A stretch of DNA of 64,000 bases from Pseudomonas sp. UBA6562 (GTDB taxonomy: Bacteria > Pseudomonadota > Gammaproteobacteria > Pseudomonadales > Pseudomonadaceae): assembly GCF_002434265.1 (NCBI RefSeq), contig NZ_DJJS01000010.1, forward strand, positions 62,001 to 126,000, written 5' to 3'. The notes below the pieces were generated by a model. It was not told the DNA's origin. It worked only from the letters and a program-made list of their open reading frames with translations, and ran no database searches. Positions 1 to 8,082 of this stretch are shown here, piece after piece. The position numbers were made by a program, and so were the translations under genes. Position 1 is the stretch's first letter; each line of letters opens with the position of its first letter.

Positions 1-142
1 ACATGATGGGCGACGAGCACCAGGGCGAAGTGCCACAGGCGTGAGCCTGCCAGGCTCTCACCGCGCCTCTGTCGTTCGGAGGCGTCCCGTTCGAAAAGCG
101 TGCGACCGTTCGCCGTCCCCCGCAGGCAAGGCGCCGAGCTGA
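1..142. other. Left edge, no confident gene
   Basis: One plus-strand frame stays open from the edge to a TGA at 140-142, directly before the GTG start of the next gene, but its arginine- and serine-rich translation looks like a non-coding frame. Another plus frame closes at 42-44. A minus-strand frame reads a short hydrophobic stretch near the edge but has no start codon in view. An upstream gene may end here; I cannot name it. Confidence 0.3.
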
Positions 143-961
143 GTGCGGGCACTGTGGCTGGGCCTGCTGCTTTGCTCGGGATTGGCGTTCGCCGACGTGC
201 CGCTGCGCGTGGTCAGTCTGGCGCCGTCGATGACCGACGTCATGCTCGAACTAAATGCCCAAGACCTGCTGGTCGGCGTGCTCGACGGTAAGGAACGGCC
301 CGAGGCGGTGCGCCACTTGCCTACGGTCGGACGCTACGGGCAGCTCGACCTGGAGCGCCTGCTCAGCCTACAGCCCGACCTCCTGCTGCTCTGGCCCGGC
401 GCCGTACCGGCCGCCCAGCGCAAGCAGTTGGACAGTCTGGGCATCGCCACTTTCAGCGGCGACCCGCATACCCTCGACCAGTTGATCGAAAGGATCGAAG
501 CCCTCGCCGCGCGCATCGGCCGCGCCGAAGCCGGGCGGCGCCATGCCGCCGCGCTGCGCCAGCGGCTTCAGGCGCTGCGCGCGCAGTACGCACGGCCAAC
601 GCCGCTGCAGGTGTTTTACCAAGTGTGGGATTCGCCGTTGTACACCCTGGGCGGCCAGCAGATCGTCAGCGATGCCCTGAGCGTATGCGGGTCGCGTAAC
701 GTCTTCGCCGACCTGCCGCAGCCGGCCCCGTTGGTCAGCGTCGAGTCGGTGATCCAGCGTAACCCACAGGTGATTCTGGTCGGCGAGCCGCGCCAGCTCG
801 CCGCCTGGCAGGCCTGGCCACAGCTCGATGCCGTGGCCGCTGGGCGCGTGCGGGTGGTGCCGGACAAAGGCCTCGAGCGACCCAGCGGACAGATGATCGA
901 GGCGACGGCACGGCTGTGCGCCGTGTTGGAGGCTACAGCGCCGGCGCTCAAGCAGCGCTGA
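143..961 (+). CDS. btuF: Periplasmic cobalamin-binding protein, BtuF-like
   Basis: This is a 272-residue periplasmic substrate-binding protein of the helical-backbone metal-receptor (BtuF/TroA-like) family, expected to deliver vitamin B12 to an ABC importer. A GTG start gives a clean signal peptide (hydrophobic core in residues 3-15, Ala-Phe-Ala before the cut), with an AAGG-like ribosome site about 10 bases upstream. The family opening RVVSLAPSMTDVMLELNA follows directly, and a second lobe starts near residue 155 after a long helix rich in Arg, Ala and Leu. No BtuC, BtuD or BtuB gene is in view, so the assignment to cobalamin rather than haem or another metal chelate rests on family resemblance only. 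Confidence 0.7.
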   Translation: MRALWLGLLLCSGLAFADVPLRVVSLAPSMTDVMLELNAQDLLVGVLDGKERPEAVRHLPTVGRYGQLDLERLLSLQPDLLLLWPGAVPAAQRKQLDSLGIATFSGDPHTLDQLIERIEALAARIGRAEAGRRHAAALRQRLQALRAQYARPTPLQVFYQVWDSPLYTLGGQQIVSDALSVCGSRNVFADLPQPAPLVSVESVIQRNPQVILVGEPRQLAAWQAWPQLDAVAAGRVRVVPDKGLERPSGQMIEATARLCAVLEATAPALKQR

Positions 962-973
962 ACATGCAGGGAT

Positions 974-1198
974 GGCCGGCCCGGCGCTCCGATCAGCTGC
1001 GATAGCTCGGCCCGAAGCGCTGCGGTCACGAATTGGCCTGTTCTCACTGTAGAGACGGCCGGTTCGACGCTCTGAATAGCCGCGATGGCCGGTGCTGCCG
1101 GCCCAATGGCCTCAATCCGGACCCCATAGGGTGAACGCGAAGCCTAGATCAGGGCCGCGTTGCGGCCCATCGCGGCTGATCGGAGCGCCGAACCGGCC
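974..1198. repeat. Three copies of a 29-bp GC-rich repeat
   Basis: Between the converging btuF and dxs genes lie three related 29-base units: 974-1002 and 1057-1085 on the plus strand and 1170-1198 on the minus strand. The first and third differ at about three positions, the second and third at about four. The outer two form a long inverted repeat that could fold into a large stem. The region has no open frame that looks coding. It may be a repetitive extragenic element or a bidirectional transcription end. Confidence 0.6.
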
Positions 1199-1217
1199 GC
1201 TCCCACACCGGGCGGTC

Positions 1218-3113
1218 CTACAAACCTAGCTTCGCCAGCCGAGCGCGGATCGAGGCTTCTATACCGGCCGCGTCCAGGCCGCATTCGGCGAGCATCTGCG
1301 CAGGTTTGGCATGTTCGACGTAGGTGTCCGGCAAGCCCAATTGCAGCAATGACTTGAGCACCGCCTCACGAGCCAGTAGCTCACCGACTGCGGAACCTGC
1401 GCCGCCCATGATGGCATTCTCTTCGATCGTCACCAGCAGTTCGTGGCTGGCGGCCAGTTCCAGCACCAGCGCCTCGTCCAATGGTTTGACGAAACGCATG
1501 TCGACCACCGTGGCGTCCAGCGTCTCGGCCACTTGCAGAGCCTCGGCCAACTGCACGCCGAAGGCCAGAAGCGCCACCTTGCTGCCCTGGCGACGGACCA
1601 CACCCTTGCCGATCTCGATGGGCAGCAGCTCAGTGGAGATCGGCGCGTTCGGGCCGGTGCCGCGGGGGTAACGCACGGCAGCCGGGCCATCGAAGTGGTG
1701 GCCGGTGGTGAGCATCGCGCGCAGTTCGTTCTCGTCGCTCGGCGTCATCACCAGCATGCCGGGGATGCAGCGCAGGTAGGACAGATCGAAGCTGCCGGCA
1801 TGGGTCGGGCCGTCCTCGCCCACCAGGCCCGCACGGTCGATGGCGAACAGCACGTCGAGGTTCTGCACCGCGACGTCGTGGATCAACTGGTCGTAGGCGC
1901 GTTGCAGGAACGTGGAATAGATCGCCACCACCGGCTTGCTGCCTTCGCAGGCCATGCCGGCGGCGAAGGTCACCGCGTGCTGCTCGGCGATGGCCACGTC
2001 GAAGTAGCGCTCCGGGTAGCGTTCGCTGAAGGCCACCAGGTCCGAGCCTTCCTTCATGGCCGGGGTGATGCCGACCAGGCGCGGGTCGGCGTCGGCCATG
2101 TCGCACAGCCATTGGCCGAACACGCTGGAGTATTTCGGGCCGCTGACGGCCTTGGGCGCGACCGGTTGGTCCACCGGTTCCAGCTTGGTGATGGCGTGGT
2201 AGACGATCGGGTCCACCTCGGCAGGCGCGAAGCCCTTGCCCTTCTTGGTCACCACGTGCAAGAACTGCGGGCCCTTGAGGTCGCGCATGTTGCGCAGGGT
2301 GGCGATCAGCGTGGGCAGGTCGTGGCCGTCGATGGGGCCGATGTAGTTCCAGCCCAACTCCTCGAACAGCGTGCCGGGCACCAGCATGCCCTTGGCGTAT
2401 TCCTCGGTGCGGCGGGCGATTTCCCAGGCGCCCGGCAGGCGCGACAGCACCTTCTTGCTGCCCTCGCGCATGCTGGCGTAGGTGCGGCTGGAGAGGATCT
2501 TGGCCAGGTAGTTGGACAGGCCGCCGACGTTGCGCGAAATCGACATGTCGTTGTCGTTGAGGATCACCAGCATGTCGGCGTCGACTTCCGGCGCGTGGTT
2601 CAGCGCCTCGAAGGCCATGCCGGCGGTCAGCGCGCCGTCGCCGATCACGGCGATCGACTTGCGTTCTTCACCCTGCTGGCGGGCAGCGATGGCCATGCCC
2701 AGCGCGGCACTGATGGAGGTGCTGGAGTGGCCCACGCCGAAGGTGTCGTAGACGCTTTCGGCACGACGCGGGAAGGCGGCCAGGCCGTCTTTCTGACGCA
2801 GGCTGAGCATCTGCTGGCGACGACCGGTGAGGATCTTGTGCGGATACGCCTGATGGCCGACGTCCCACACCAGGCGGTCGTCGGGGGTATCGAAGACGTA
2901 ATGCAGGGCGATGGTCAGCTCGATGACGCCCAGGCCTGCACCGAAGTGCCCGCCGGTCTGGCCCACGCTGTAGAGCAATTCCTGGCGCAACTCGTCGGCC
3001 AGGGTCTCCAGGTCGGCTTCGGCCAGGCGGCGCAGGCCGTCGGGCGTATCGGCGCGGTCGAGCAGCGGCGTGACCGGGCGTTCGCGGGGGATCTCTTGAA
3101 ACGTCGTGGGCAT
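1218..3113 (-). CDS. dxs: 1-deoxy-D-xylulose-5-phosphate synthase
   Basis: Dxs condenses pyruvate and glyceraldehyde 3-phosphate, using thiamine diphosphate, in the first step of the non-mevalonate isoprenoid pathway; the product also feeds thiamine and pyridoxal synthesis. The protein has 631 residues from the ATG at 3113 and begins MPTTFQEIPRERPVTPLLD, as in other pseudomonads; a longer in-frame start at 3176 would add an unlikely leader. Visible family parts are the GHQAYPHKILTGRR region, the GDGALTAGMAFEALNHA diphosphate-binding motif with NDNDMSIS, the transketolase-like DRAGLVGEDGPTHAG segment and a C-terminal domain. ispA and xseB lie upstream on the same strand, ispA ending 162 bases away. 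Confidence 0.97.
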   Translation of the reverse strand: MPTTFQEIPRERPVTPLLDRADTPDGLRRLAEADLETLADELRQELLYSVGQTGGHFGAGLGVIELTIALHYVFDTPDDRLVWDVGHQAYPHKILTGRRQQMLSLRQKDGLAAFPRRAESVYDTFGVGHSSTSISAALGMAIAARQQGEERKSIAVIGDGALTAGMAFEALNHAPEVDADMLVILNDNDMSISRNVGGLSNYLAKILSSRTYASMREGSKKVLSRLPGAWEIARRTEEYAKGMLVPGTLFEELGWNYIGPIDGHDLPTLIATLRNMRDLKGPQFLHVVTKKGKGFAPAEVDPIVYHAITKLEPVDQPVAPKAVSGPKYSSVFGQWLCDMADADPRLVGITPAMKEGSDLVAFSERYPERYFDVAIAEQHAVTFAAGMACEGSKPVVAIYSTFLQRAYDQLIHDVAVQNLDVLFAIDRAGLVGEDGPTHAGSFDLSYLRCIPGMLVMTPSDENELRAMLTTGHHFDGPAAVRYPRGTGPNAPISTELLPIEIGKGVVRRQGSKVALLAFGVQLAEALQVAETLDATVVDMRFVKPLDEALVLELAASHELLVTIEENAIMGGAGSAVGELLAREAVLKSLLQLGLPDTYVEHAKPAQMLAECGLDAAGIEASIRARLAKLGL

Positions 3114-3275
3114 CAGGCGAGTCGTTATAGGTTCGAAGTCGTGGCAGTTTACCCCATCGGAGGAAAAGCTGCCCATGGACTGGGCGACGCCAGTCCGCTA
3201 AGGCGAGCCAGCGCCGGCCTGTAGCTGGCCAGCGATGATGGGGTGCGATCGGGTGTTCGCGCGCGGTGGCGTGCG

Positions 3276-4163
3276 TCAGTGACGGCGCTCGACGATGTAG
3301 CGCGCAAGGGCCCGCAGCGGCTCGGCGGATTCGCCCAGCCCTTGCACTGCGACCAGCGCCTGGTCGCGCAGTTCGATGGCGAAGGCTTTGGCGGCGTCCA
3401 GGCCGAGCAGGGCGGGGTAGGTCGGTTTGTCGCGGGCGATGTCGGCGCCCTGGCGTTTACCGAGGGTGGCCGTATCGCTTTCCACGTCGAGGATGTCGTC
3501 CTGCACCTGGAAGGCCAGGCCCACCGCGCGGGCATAGGTTTGCAGCGCCTCGAGCTGGGCGGGCTGTGCGCGGCCGCTGGCCAGGGCGCCGAGGCGCACG
3601 CTGGCTTCGATCAGCGCGCCGGTTTTGTGCCGGTGCATGAAGGCCAGGGCGTGCGGGTCGAGGGTCAGCCCTACCGAACCGAGGTCGATGGCCTGGCCGC
3701 CGACCATGCCCGCCGGGCCGGCGGCGCTGGCCAGGGTCTGCACCATGCTCAGGCGCAGCGCTTCGCTCTGCGTGCTCAGGTGCGGGTCGAGCAGGGCAGT
3801 GAAGGCCAGGCTCTGCAGGCCGTCGCCGGCGAGAATGGCGCAGGCTTCGTCGAACGCCTTGTGGGTAGTCGGTTGGCCGCGGCGCAGGTCGTCGTCGTCC
3901 ATGGCCGGCAGGTCGTCGTGCACCAGCGAGTAAGCATGAATCAGCTCGACCGCGCAGGCCGCGCCGTTGGCTGCTTCGGCCGGCGCGCCCAGGGCTTCGC
4001 ACGCGGCGTAGGCCAGCAGCGGGCGGACCCGTTTGCCGCCGTTCATGACGCTGTAGCGCATGGCCGCGTAAAGGCGTTGCAGTTCCGGGGACGGGGCGTC
4101 GAACAGCGGTTGTAGGGCGGCATCGACCCGTGCCTGGCAGGTGGCCTGGTAGGCCGCGATCAT
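3276..4163 (-). CDS. ispA: Farnesyl diphosphate synthase
   Basis: A 295-residue short-chain (E)-prenyl transferase that builds farnesyl diphosphate from isopentenyl and dimethylallyl diphosphate for ubiquinone, undecaprenyl phosphate and related products. The first Asp-rich motif reads DDLPAMDDDD, preceded by GGKRVRPLL; the second reads QVQDDILDVESD. The start at 4163 is an ATG that overlaps the xseB stop codon (ATGA), so the two are probably translationally coupled. The frame stays open further upstream, but that stretch lies inside xseB and is arginine-rich, not protein-like. The cluster order xseB-ispA-dxs is the classical one. Confidence 0.96.
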   Translation of the reverse strand: MIAAYQATCQARVDAALQPLFDAPSPELQRLYAAMRYSVMNGGKRVRPLLAYAACEALGAPAEAANGAACAVELIHAYSLVHDDLPAMDDDDLRRGQPTTHKAFDEACAILAGDGLQSLAFTALLDPHLSTQSEALRLSMVQTLASAAGPAGMVGGQAIDLGSVGLTLDPHALAFMHRHKTGALIEASVRLGALASGRAQPAQLEALQTYARAVGLAFQVQDDILDVESDTATLGKRQGADIARDKPTYPALLGLDAAKAFAIELRDQALVAVQGLGESAEPLRALARYIVERRH

Positions 4164-4405
4164 GCTTCGGGCTCCGGGTCGAAGGGGCGCGCCTTCAGCT
4201 CGCCGTCGCGCTCGAGCAGAATCTGCACTTTCTGCTCGGCCTGGGCCAGGGCGTCCTGGCAGTCGCGGGTCAGGCCGATGCCTTTCTCGAAGGCCGCCAG
4301 CGAGTCTTCCAGCGAAAGCTCTTCGTTTTCCAGGCGTTCGACCAGGGTTTGCAGCTCGGCGAGGGAGTGTTCGAAATCGATGGAGGCTTTCTTGCGGGGG
4401 GCCAT
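4160..4405 (-). CDS. xseB: Exodeoxyribonuclease VII small subunit
   Basis: An 81-residue protein, the usual length for XseB, which with several copies per XseA forms exonuclease VII and degrades single-stranded DNA from both ends. The sequence is the family signature: an acidic amphipathic helix pair beginning IDFEHSLAELQTLVERLE, with ELSLEDSLAAFEKG and TRDCQDALAQAEQKV. It overlaps ispA by four bases and is the first gene of the xseB-ispA(-dxs) operon. XseA is not in this window. Confidence 0.95.
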   Translation of the reverse strand: MAPRKKASIDFEHSLAELQTLVERLENEELSLEDSLAAFEKGIGLTRDCQDALAQAEQKVQILLERDGELKARPFDPEPEA

Positions 4406-4745
4406 GGCGACGGTCTCGGTGGCGATGTCTATAACGGCGGGACACTAGCAGAGCGGGGCAGGGCTAGCAAATGGCTACGTGTCATGCCTGACGCAGTCGA
4501 GCAGTGGAGGGTGATCGGCCATATGGCTAGGAGTATTTGGTTTCCCTGCAACACCTGCTCAGCTTTCGAACGCCCGGCACATGCATCGAGGCGCCGATTG
4601 CAGAAGCTGCGCCGAGGACGGTGCCAGGTCGGCCCCCCTCGGCGCTGGCTCGGCAAGCCACCGAGCCAGGTGTTCGTTCAGGCCGCCAGCGTTGGAGGCT
4701 GGCGGCCTGCCGGCCCGGCCGAAACGCCACCGAGCCGGTTCGCGC
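4406..4745. other. Intergenic region between xseB and ribB
   Basis: About 340 bases without a convincing gene. It should hold the minus-strand promoter of the xseB operon near 4410-4500 and the transcription end of ribB near 4700. A second small dyad (GGCTCGG...CCGAGCC) lies around 4646-4667. Short open frames here have no family features. Confidence 0.5.
4681..4707 (-). terminator. Hairpin downstream of ribB
   Basis: A perfect 10-bp stem (GGCCGCCAGC paired with GCTGGCGGCC) with a 7-base loop lies about 40 bases past the ribB stop. There is no strong U-tract on either strand, so termination is likely but not certain. Confidence 0.5.
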
Positions 4746-5387
4746 TCACACGGCCAAAGCTTCGCGCGCGCTCATGGCCTGGCGGTACTGGGCCAGCTCT
4801 TCGATGGTCAGCACCGGCAGCTGGTACTGGCGGGCGTAGGTGCGCACCTGTTCGCCGCGGGCCATGCTGCCGTCCGGGTTCATCAACTCGCAGAGCACCG
4901 CCGCCGGACGCAGGCCGGCCAGCCGTGCCAGGTCCACCGAGCCTTCGGTGTGGCCGCGGCGGGTCAGCACGCCACCGTTGCGCGCGCGCAGCGGGAAGAC
5001 ATGGCCGGGGCTGACGATGCGCCGGTCGCCGGGGGTGGAGTCCAGCGCTGCCTGGATGGTGGTGATGCGGTCCTGGGCCGACACGCCGGTGCTGACGCCT
5101 TCGACGGCTTCGATGGTGACGGTGAAGCCGGTGCCGTGGCGGGCCTGGTTGTTGGCCACCATGGGCGCCAGCTCCAGGGCATCGACCGTGGCTTCGTCCA
5201 GGCACAGGCAGACGATGCCGCTGCAGTCGCGGATCATCATGGCCATGCTCGACAGCGAGAGGTTTTCGGCGGCGGCGATGATGTCCGCTTCGTCCTCACG
5301 GTCATCGTCGTCGAGCAGCAGCACGGGCAGGCCGGCCTGGAAGGCGGCGATGGCGGCCGCGACGTTGGGGAATTGCGGGGTGGACAT
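4746..5387 (-). CDS. ribB: 3,4-dihydroxy-2-butanone 4-phosphate synthase
   Basis: RibB converts ribulose 5-phosphate to 3,4-dihydroxy-2-butanone 4-phosphate plus formate, the four-carbon precursor of riboflavin. The protein has 213 residues, so it is the stand-alone enzyme and not the RibBA fusion with GTP cyclohydrolase II. The acidic loop DDDDREDEADII, the RHGTGFTV region, STGVSAQDRITT, the RRGHTEGSVDLARL motif and CELMNPDGSMARG are all present. The ATG at 5387 has a GAGGAG ribosome site; a longer frame to 5462 runs into the riboswitch leader and is rejected. Expression is probably controlled by the FMN riboswitch just upstream. Confidence 0.96.
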   Translation of the reverse strand: MSTPQFPNVAAAIAAFQAGLPVLLLDDDDREDEADIIAAAENLSLSSMAMMIRDCSGIVCLCLDEATVDALELAPMVANNQARHGTGFTVTIEAVEGVSTGVSAQDRITTIQAALDSTPGDRRIVSPGHVFPLRARNGGVLTRRGHTEGSVDLARLAGLRPAAVLCELMNPDGSMARGEQVRTYARQYQLPVLTIEELAQYRQAMSAREALAV

Positions 5388-5444
5388 GGAAACGCTCCTC
5401 GTAACAGATCGATGAACGTCTCGGGGCGAACACAATGCGCGTGC

Positions 5445-5464
5445 AGGCGCCCACCGGGGCACCT
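5445..5464 (-). promoter_or_regulatory. Hairpin between FMN riboswitch and ribB
   Basis: An 8-bp stem (AGGTGCCC with GGGCGCCT, one G-U pair, CGGT loop) lies just after the aptamer and before ribB. It could be part of the riboswitch expression platform. It is not followed by a clear U-run, so control at translation or through Rho is as likely as intrinsic termination. Confidence 0.4.
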
Positions 5465-5471
5465 GGCTACG

Positions 5472-5603
5472 CCTTCTTTCATCCGGACTATGACCGTCGG
5501 CTCTGGAGTCGCACCAGATCTGCTGACCTCCGACCGGGTCGGAGCGCTCGCGGGCTCATCTTTCGATTTACCGCCGGTGGGGACTTGCACCCCGCCCTGA
5601 AGA
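5472..5603 (-). ncRNA. FMN riboswitch (RFN element)
   Basis: The minus strand shows the conserved RFN blocks in order: AGGGCGGGGTGCAAGTCCC, CACCGGCGGTAA, GAGCCCGCGAGCG, GTCAGCAGATCTGGTG, CCAGAGCCGACGGTCATAG and GTCCGGATGAAAGAAGG. Binding of flavin mononucleotide is known to shut off riboflavin genes downstream of this aptamer. It sits about 85 bases before ribB on the same strand. The blocks are complete, so the aptamer should work. Confidence 0.95.
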
Positions 5604-5686
5604 CCCGGCCAGCATACAGGCAAGGGTAGGCCCCTTGGCAACCGTGGGCGTCTACGACGTTGGTTGGGCAAGGGGCCAGATGCGCC

Positions 5687-6871
5687 TCATTCGATCGGCT
5701 CGTAGGGCAGCCCCACGTAGTTCTCGGCAATGCTCTGGCGCCCCGCCGGCGAGCCGACGAAATAGTCCAGCTCGGCCTGCTGCATGCGCTGGCCGAAGGC
5801 GTCGGTGTCGGGGAAACGGTGCAGCAGGCGGGTCATCCACCAGGAAAACCGCTCGGCCTTCCAGACCCGCTTCAGGCAGACCTCCGAATAACGTTGCAGC
5901 AGGTCGCGGCGGCCCTCGCCGTAGACCCTGCGCAGGATGTTGAACAAGGTGCTGACGTCGCTGGCCGCCAGGTTCAGGCCCTTGGCGCCGGTCGGCGGCA
6001 CGATATGCGCCGCGTCGCCGACCAGGAACAGCTCGCCGTACTGCATGGGTTCGACCACAAAGCTGCGCAGCGGGGCGATGCTCTTCTCGATGGACGGGCC
6101 GGTCACCAGCCGGGCGGCGATGGGCGCCGGCAAGCGCCGCTTGAGCTCGGCCCAGAAACGCTCGTCGGACCAATCCTCGACCCGCTCTTCGTGGCCCACC
6201 TGAATGTAATAGCGCGTGCGCGTGGGCGAGCGCAGGCTGCACAGGGCGAAGCCCCGCTCGTGGCTGGCATACACCAGCTCAGGGTTGACCGGCGGGGTGT
6301 CGGCCAGCACGCCCAGCCAGCCGAAGGGATAGACCCGTTCGAAGGTCTTCAACACGCCTTCGGGAATGGAGCGACGCGACACTCCGTGGTAACCGTCGCA
6401 GCCGGCGATCAGCTCGCAGTCCAGGCGCACTGGCTGGCCGGCGTGGATGAAGGTGACATAGGGCTTGCCGCTCTTGAGGCCATGCACGGCCACCTCGCTC
6501 GCGGCGTAGAAGGTGGGCGCCGCAGTGGCGGCGCGCGCCTGCATGAGGTCGCGGGTGACTTCGGTCTGGCCGTAGATCATCACGCGCTTGCCGCCCGTGA
6601 GCGGCGGCAGGTCGATGTGCGCCAGGCGGCCGTCGAAGGCCAGGTCGAAACCGTCGTGAGACAGGCCTTCGCGGTCCATGCGCGCGCCCACACCTGCTTC
6701 GCGCAGCAGGTCGACCGTGCCCTGTTCCAGCACGCCTGCGCGGATGCGGCCGAGCACATGTTCGGCGCTTTGGCGTTCGATGATGACGTTGTCGATGCCG
6801 GCCCGTTGCAGCAGTTGGCCGAGCAGCAGGCCCGAGGGGCCGGCGCCGATGATGGCGATCTTGGTATGCAT
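5687..6871 (-). CDS. pobA: 4-hydroxybenzoate 3-monooxygenase
   Basis: PobA hydroxylates 4-hydroxybenzoate to protocatechuate with NADPH, O2 and FAD, feeding the beta-ketoadipate pathway. The 394 residues match the known Pseudomonas enzyme length. An N-terminal GAGPSGLLLGQLLQRAG dinucleotide fold, the central DGYHGVSR motif, the RGFALCSLRS and TRTRYY substrate-site strands, GDAAHIVPPTGAKGLNLA and a YVGLPYE ending are present. The ATG at 6871 is chosen because the protein then begins right at the Rossmann strand; the longer frame adds a basic leader. The gene is divergent from an AraC-type regulator, its likely activator. Confidence 0.97.
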   Translation of the reverse strand: MHTKIAIIGAGPSGLLLGQLLQRAGIDNVIIERQSAEHVLGRIRAGVLEQGTVDLLREAGVGARMDREGLSHDGFDLAFDGRLAHIDLPPLTGGKRVMIYGQTEVTRDLMQARAATAAPTFYAASEVAVHGLKSGKPYVTFIHAGQPVRLDCELIAGCDGYHGVSRRSIPEGVLKTFERVYPFGWLGVLADTPPVNPELVYASHERGFALCSLRSPTRTRYYIQVGHEERVEDWSDERFWAELKRRLPAPIAARLVTGPSIEKSIAPLRSFVVEPMQYGELFLVGDAAHIVPPTGAKGLNLAASDVSTLFNILRRVYGEGRRDLLQRYSEVCLKRVWKAERFSWWMTRLLHRFPDTDAFGQRMQQAELDYFVGSPAGRQSIAENYVGLPYEPIE

Positions 6872-6996
6872 TGTTGTTATCCTCACGGGCACTGCGGCCC
6901 AGGGTTTTTTTATCGAGCGCCTGTATTTTTGGCGGGTGGCGCGCAGGAAAGAAGGCAATTTCCGTGTGCATTCATGGACTTTTCGAGGGTTGCGCC
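6872..6996. promoter_or_regulatory. Divergent pobA/regulator promoter region
   Basis: The 125 bases between the two divergent starts must hold both promoters and the operator of the AraC-type regulator. The stretch around 6900-6915 is T-rich. I did not find a clean operator repeat by eye. Confidence 0.5.
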
Positions 6997-7872
6997 ATGG
7001 CTCAGGCCGCGCTGTCGGTACCGGTCTTCAAGTTGTATGGCGAAACCGCCTGGCCGACCCCGGACTTGCTGCACTGTGAGTCGATCCCCGCCAGGAGCCG
7101 CTTGCACGACTGGCAGATCAAGACCCACCGCCATGCGGACCTGGTCCAGTTCCTGTATGTCCAGGCGGGCCGGGCGCAGGTGTCGATCGAAGGGCAGGCA
7201 CGCCAGCTCGGCCCCGGCACCCTGCAGGTGGTGCCGGTGATGAGCATCCACGGTTTCCGCTTTTCCGAAGACATCCAGGGCTGCATCCTCAGCCTCGCCA
7301 AGCCGGCCCTCGATGCCATGGGCGCCGGCGTGCAGGGCCAGCCGTTCGACCGCCCAGGCGCGTATGCGGCCGGGTCCGATCGCGCCCATCTGGACGACCT
7401 CTTCGCTCGGCTGCTGGACGAATACGCCGTGCCACGTGCCGAGCGCGAGCTGATGCTGCACGCTTTGCTCGGCGCACTGCTGGTGTGGGTCGCGCGCCGC
7501 GCCGGCGAACGGCCGCAGCAGGTGGCGAGCGCGCAGAGCCGTGGGCAGCAGCACCTTGCGCAGTTCAGCAGACTGATCGAGCGGCACTTCAGGACGCATC
7601 GGCCCATCGACTTCTACGCCCAGGCCATTGGCGTCAGCACTGCCCATCTCAATGCCCTGTGCCGACAGTTGGCCGGCCGGTCGGCGCTGCAACTGCTCAA
7701 CCAGCGCCTGACCCTCGAAGGCAAGCGCAACCTGGTCTACACCGCCATGACCGTCAGCGAGGTCGCCGACAGCCTGGGCTTCAGCGAACCTGCGTATTTT
7801 TCACGTTTCTTCAAGCGCGAAACCGGCTGTACGCCCAAGGGCTTTCGCCTGCAACGGCGCGGGCAGCGCTGA
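6997..7872 (+). CDS. pobR: AraC-family regulator, probable PobR
   Basis: A 291-residue transcription factor with an N-terminal cupin-like sensor domain (His-containing DWQIKTHRHADLVQF near residue 35, then QLGPGTLQVVPVMSIHGF) and a C-terminal pair of AraC helix-turn-helix motifs (IGVSTAHLNALCRQLAG; VSEVADSLGFSEPAYFSRFFKRETG). It is divergent from pobA, the arrangement of AraC-type PobR proteins that activate pobA in response to 4-hydroxybenzoate. I chose the ATG at 6997, which begins the protein with MAQAALSVPVFKLYGE; the longer frame to 6871 overlaps the pobA start. The effector is inferred from neighbourhood. Confidence 0.88.
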   Translation: MAQAALSVPVFKLYGETAWPTPDLLHCESIPARSRLHDWQIKTHRHADLVQFLYVQAGRAQVSIEGQARQLGPGTLQVVPVMSIHGFRFSEDIQGCILSLAKPALDAMGAGVQGQPFDRPGAYAAGSDRAHLDDLFARLLDEYAVPRAERELMLHALLGALLVWVARRAGERPQQVASAQSRGQQHLAQFSRLIERHFRTHRPIDFYAQAIGVSTAHLNALCRQLAGRSALQLLNQRLTLEGKRNLVYTAMTVSEVADSLGFSEPAYFSRFFKRETGCTPKGFRLQRRGQR

Positions 7873-8009
7873 ACACAAGTTGCCGCAATGGGTAAGAGGC
7901 GCGGGAGATAGGAGCATGAACTTGAATCCTGCTAAAGATCCTTTGAAAAACGCTCATTAGTCGCCGAAGGCAGTCCTCCCTACACTGGCCCCCATCAGGA
8001 ACGGTGTTT

Positions 8010-8073
8010 CTACCCACGCGGCAACCGCCAGGCGATCGGGTAGGCACTGAACGTTCTCAACGCATCAGGGTGC
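8010..8073 (+). promoter_or_regulatory. Structured 5' leader of mesX
   Basis: CTACCC at 8010-8015 pairs with GGGTAG at 8038-8043 and encloses a small GCGG-CAA-CCGC hairpin at 8018-8028. Directly after it, GGCACTGA (from about 8043) can pair with TCAGGGTGCC (8064-8073), which contains a purine-rich stretch about 10-15 bases before the mesX start. The two stems share a boundary, an arrangement that could switch. I do not recognise a named riboswitch class. Confidence 0.4.
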
Positions 8074-8082
8074 CGGACCGAC

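Noticed and set aside
1..60. Minus-strand membrane-protein fragment at the left edge
   Set aside because: A short hydrophobic stretch is readable, but the frame has no start codon before it and runs off the edge after 20 codons.
1443..3224. Long plus-strand frame over dxs (593 codons)
   Set aside because: Antisense shadow of dxs with the same biased composition; dxs itself is unmistakable.
4164..4445. N-terminal extension of IspA by 94 codons
   Set aside because: The extension overlies xseB in another frame and is arginine-rich; the ATGA junction at 4160-4163 gives the normal start.
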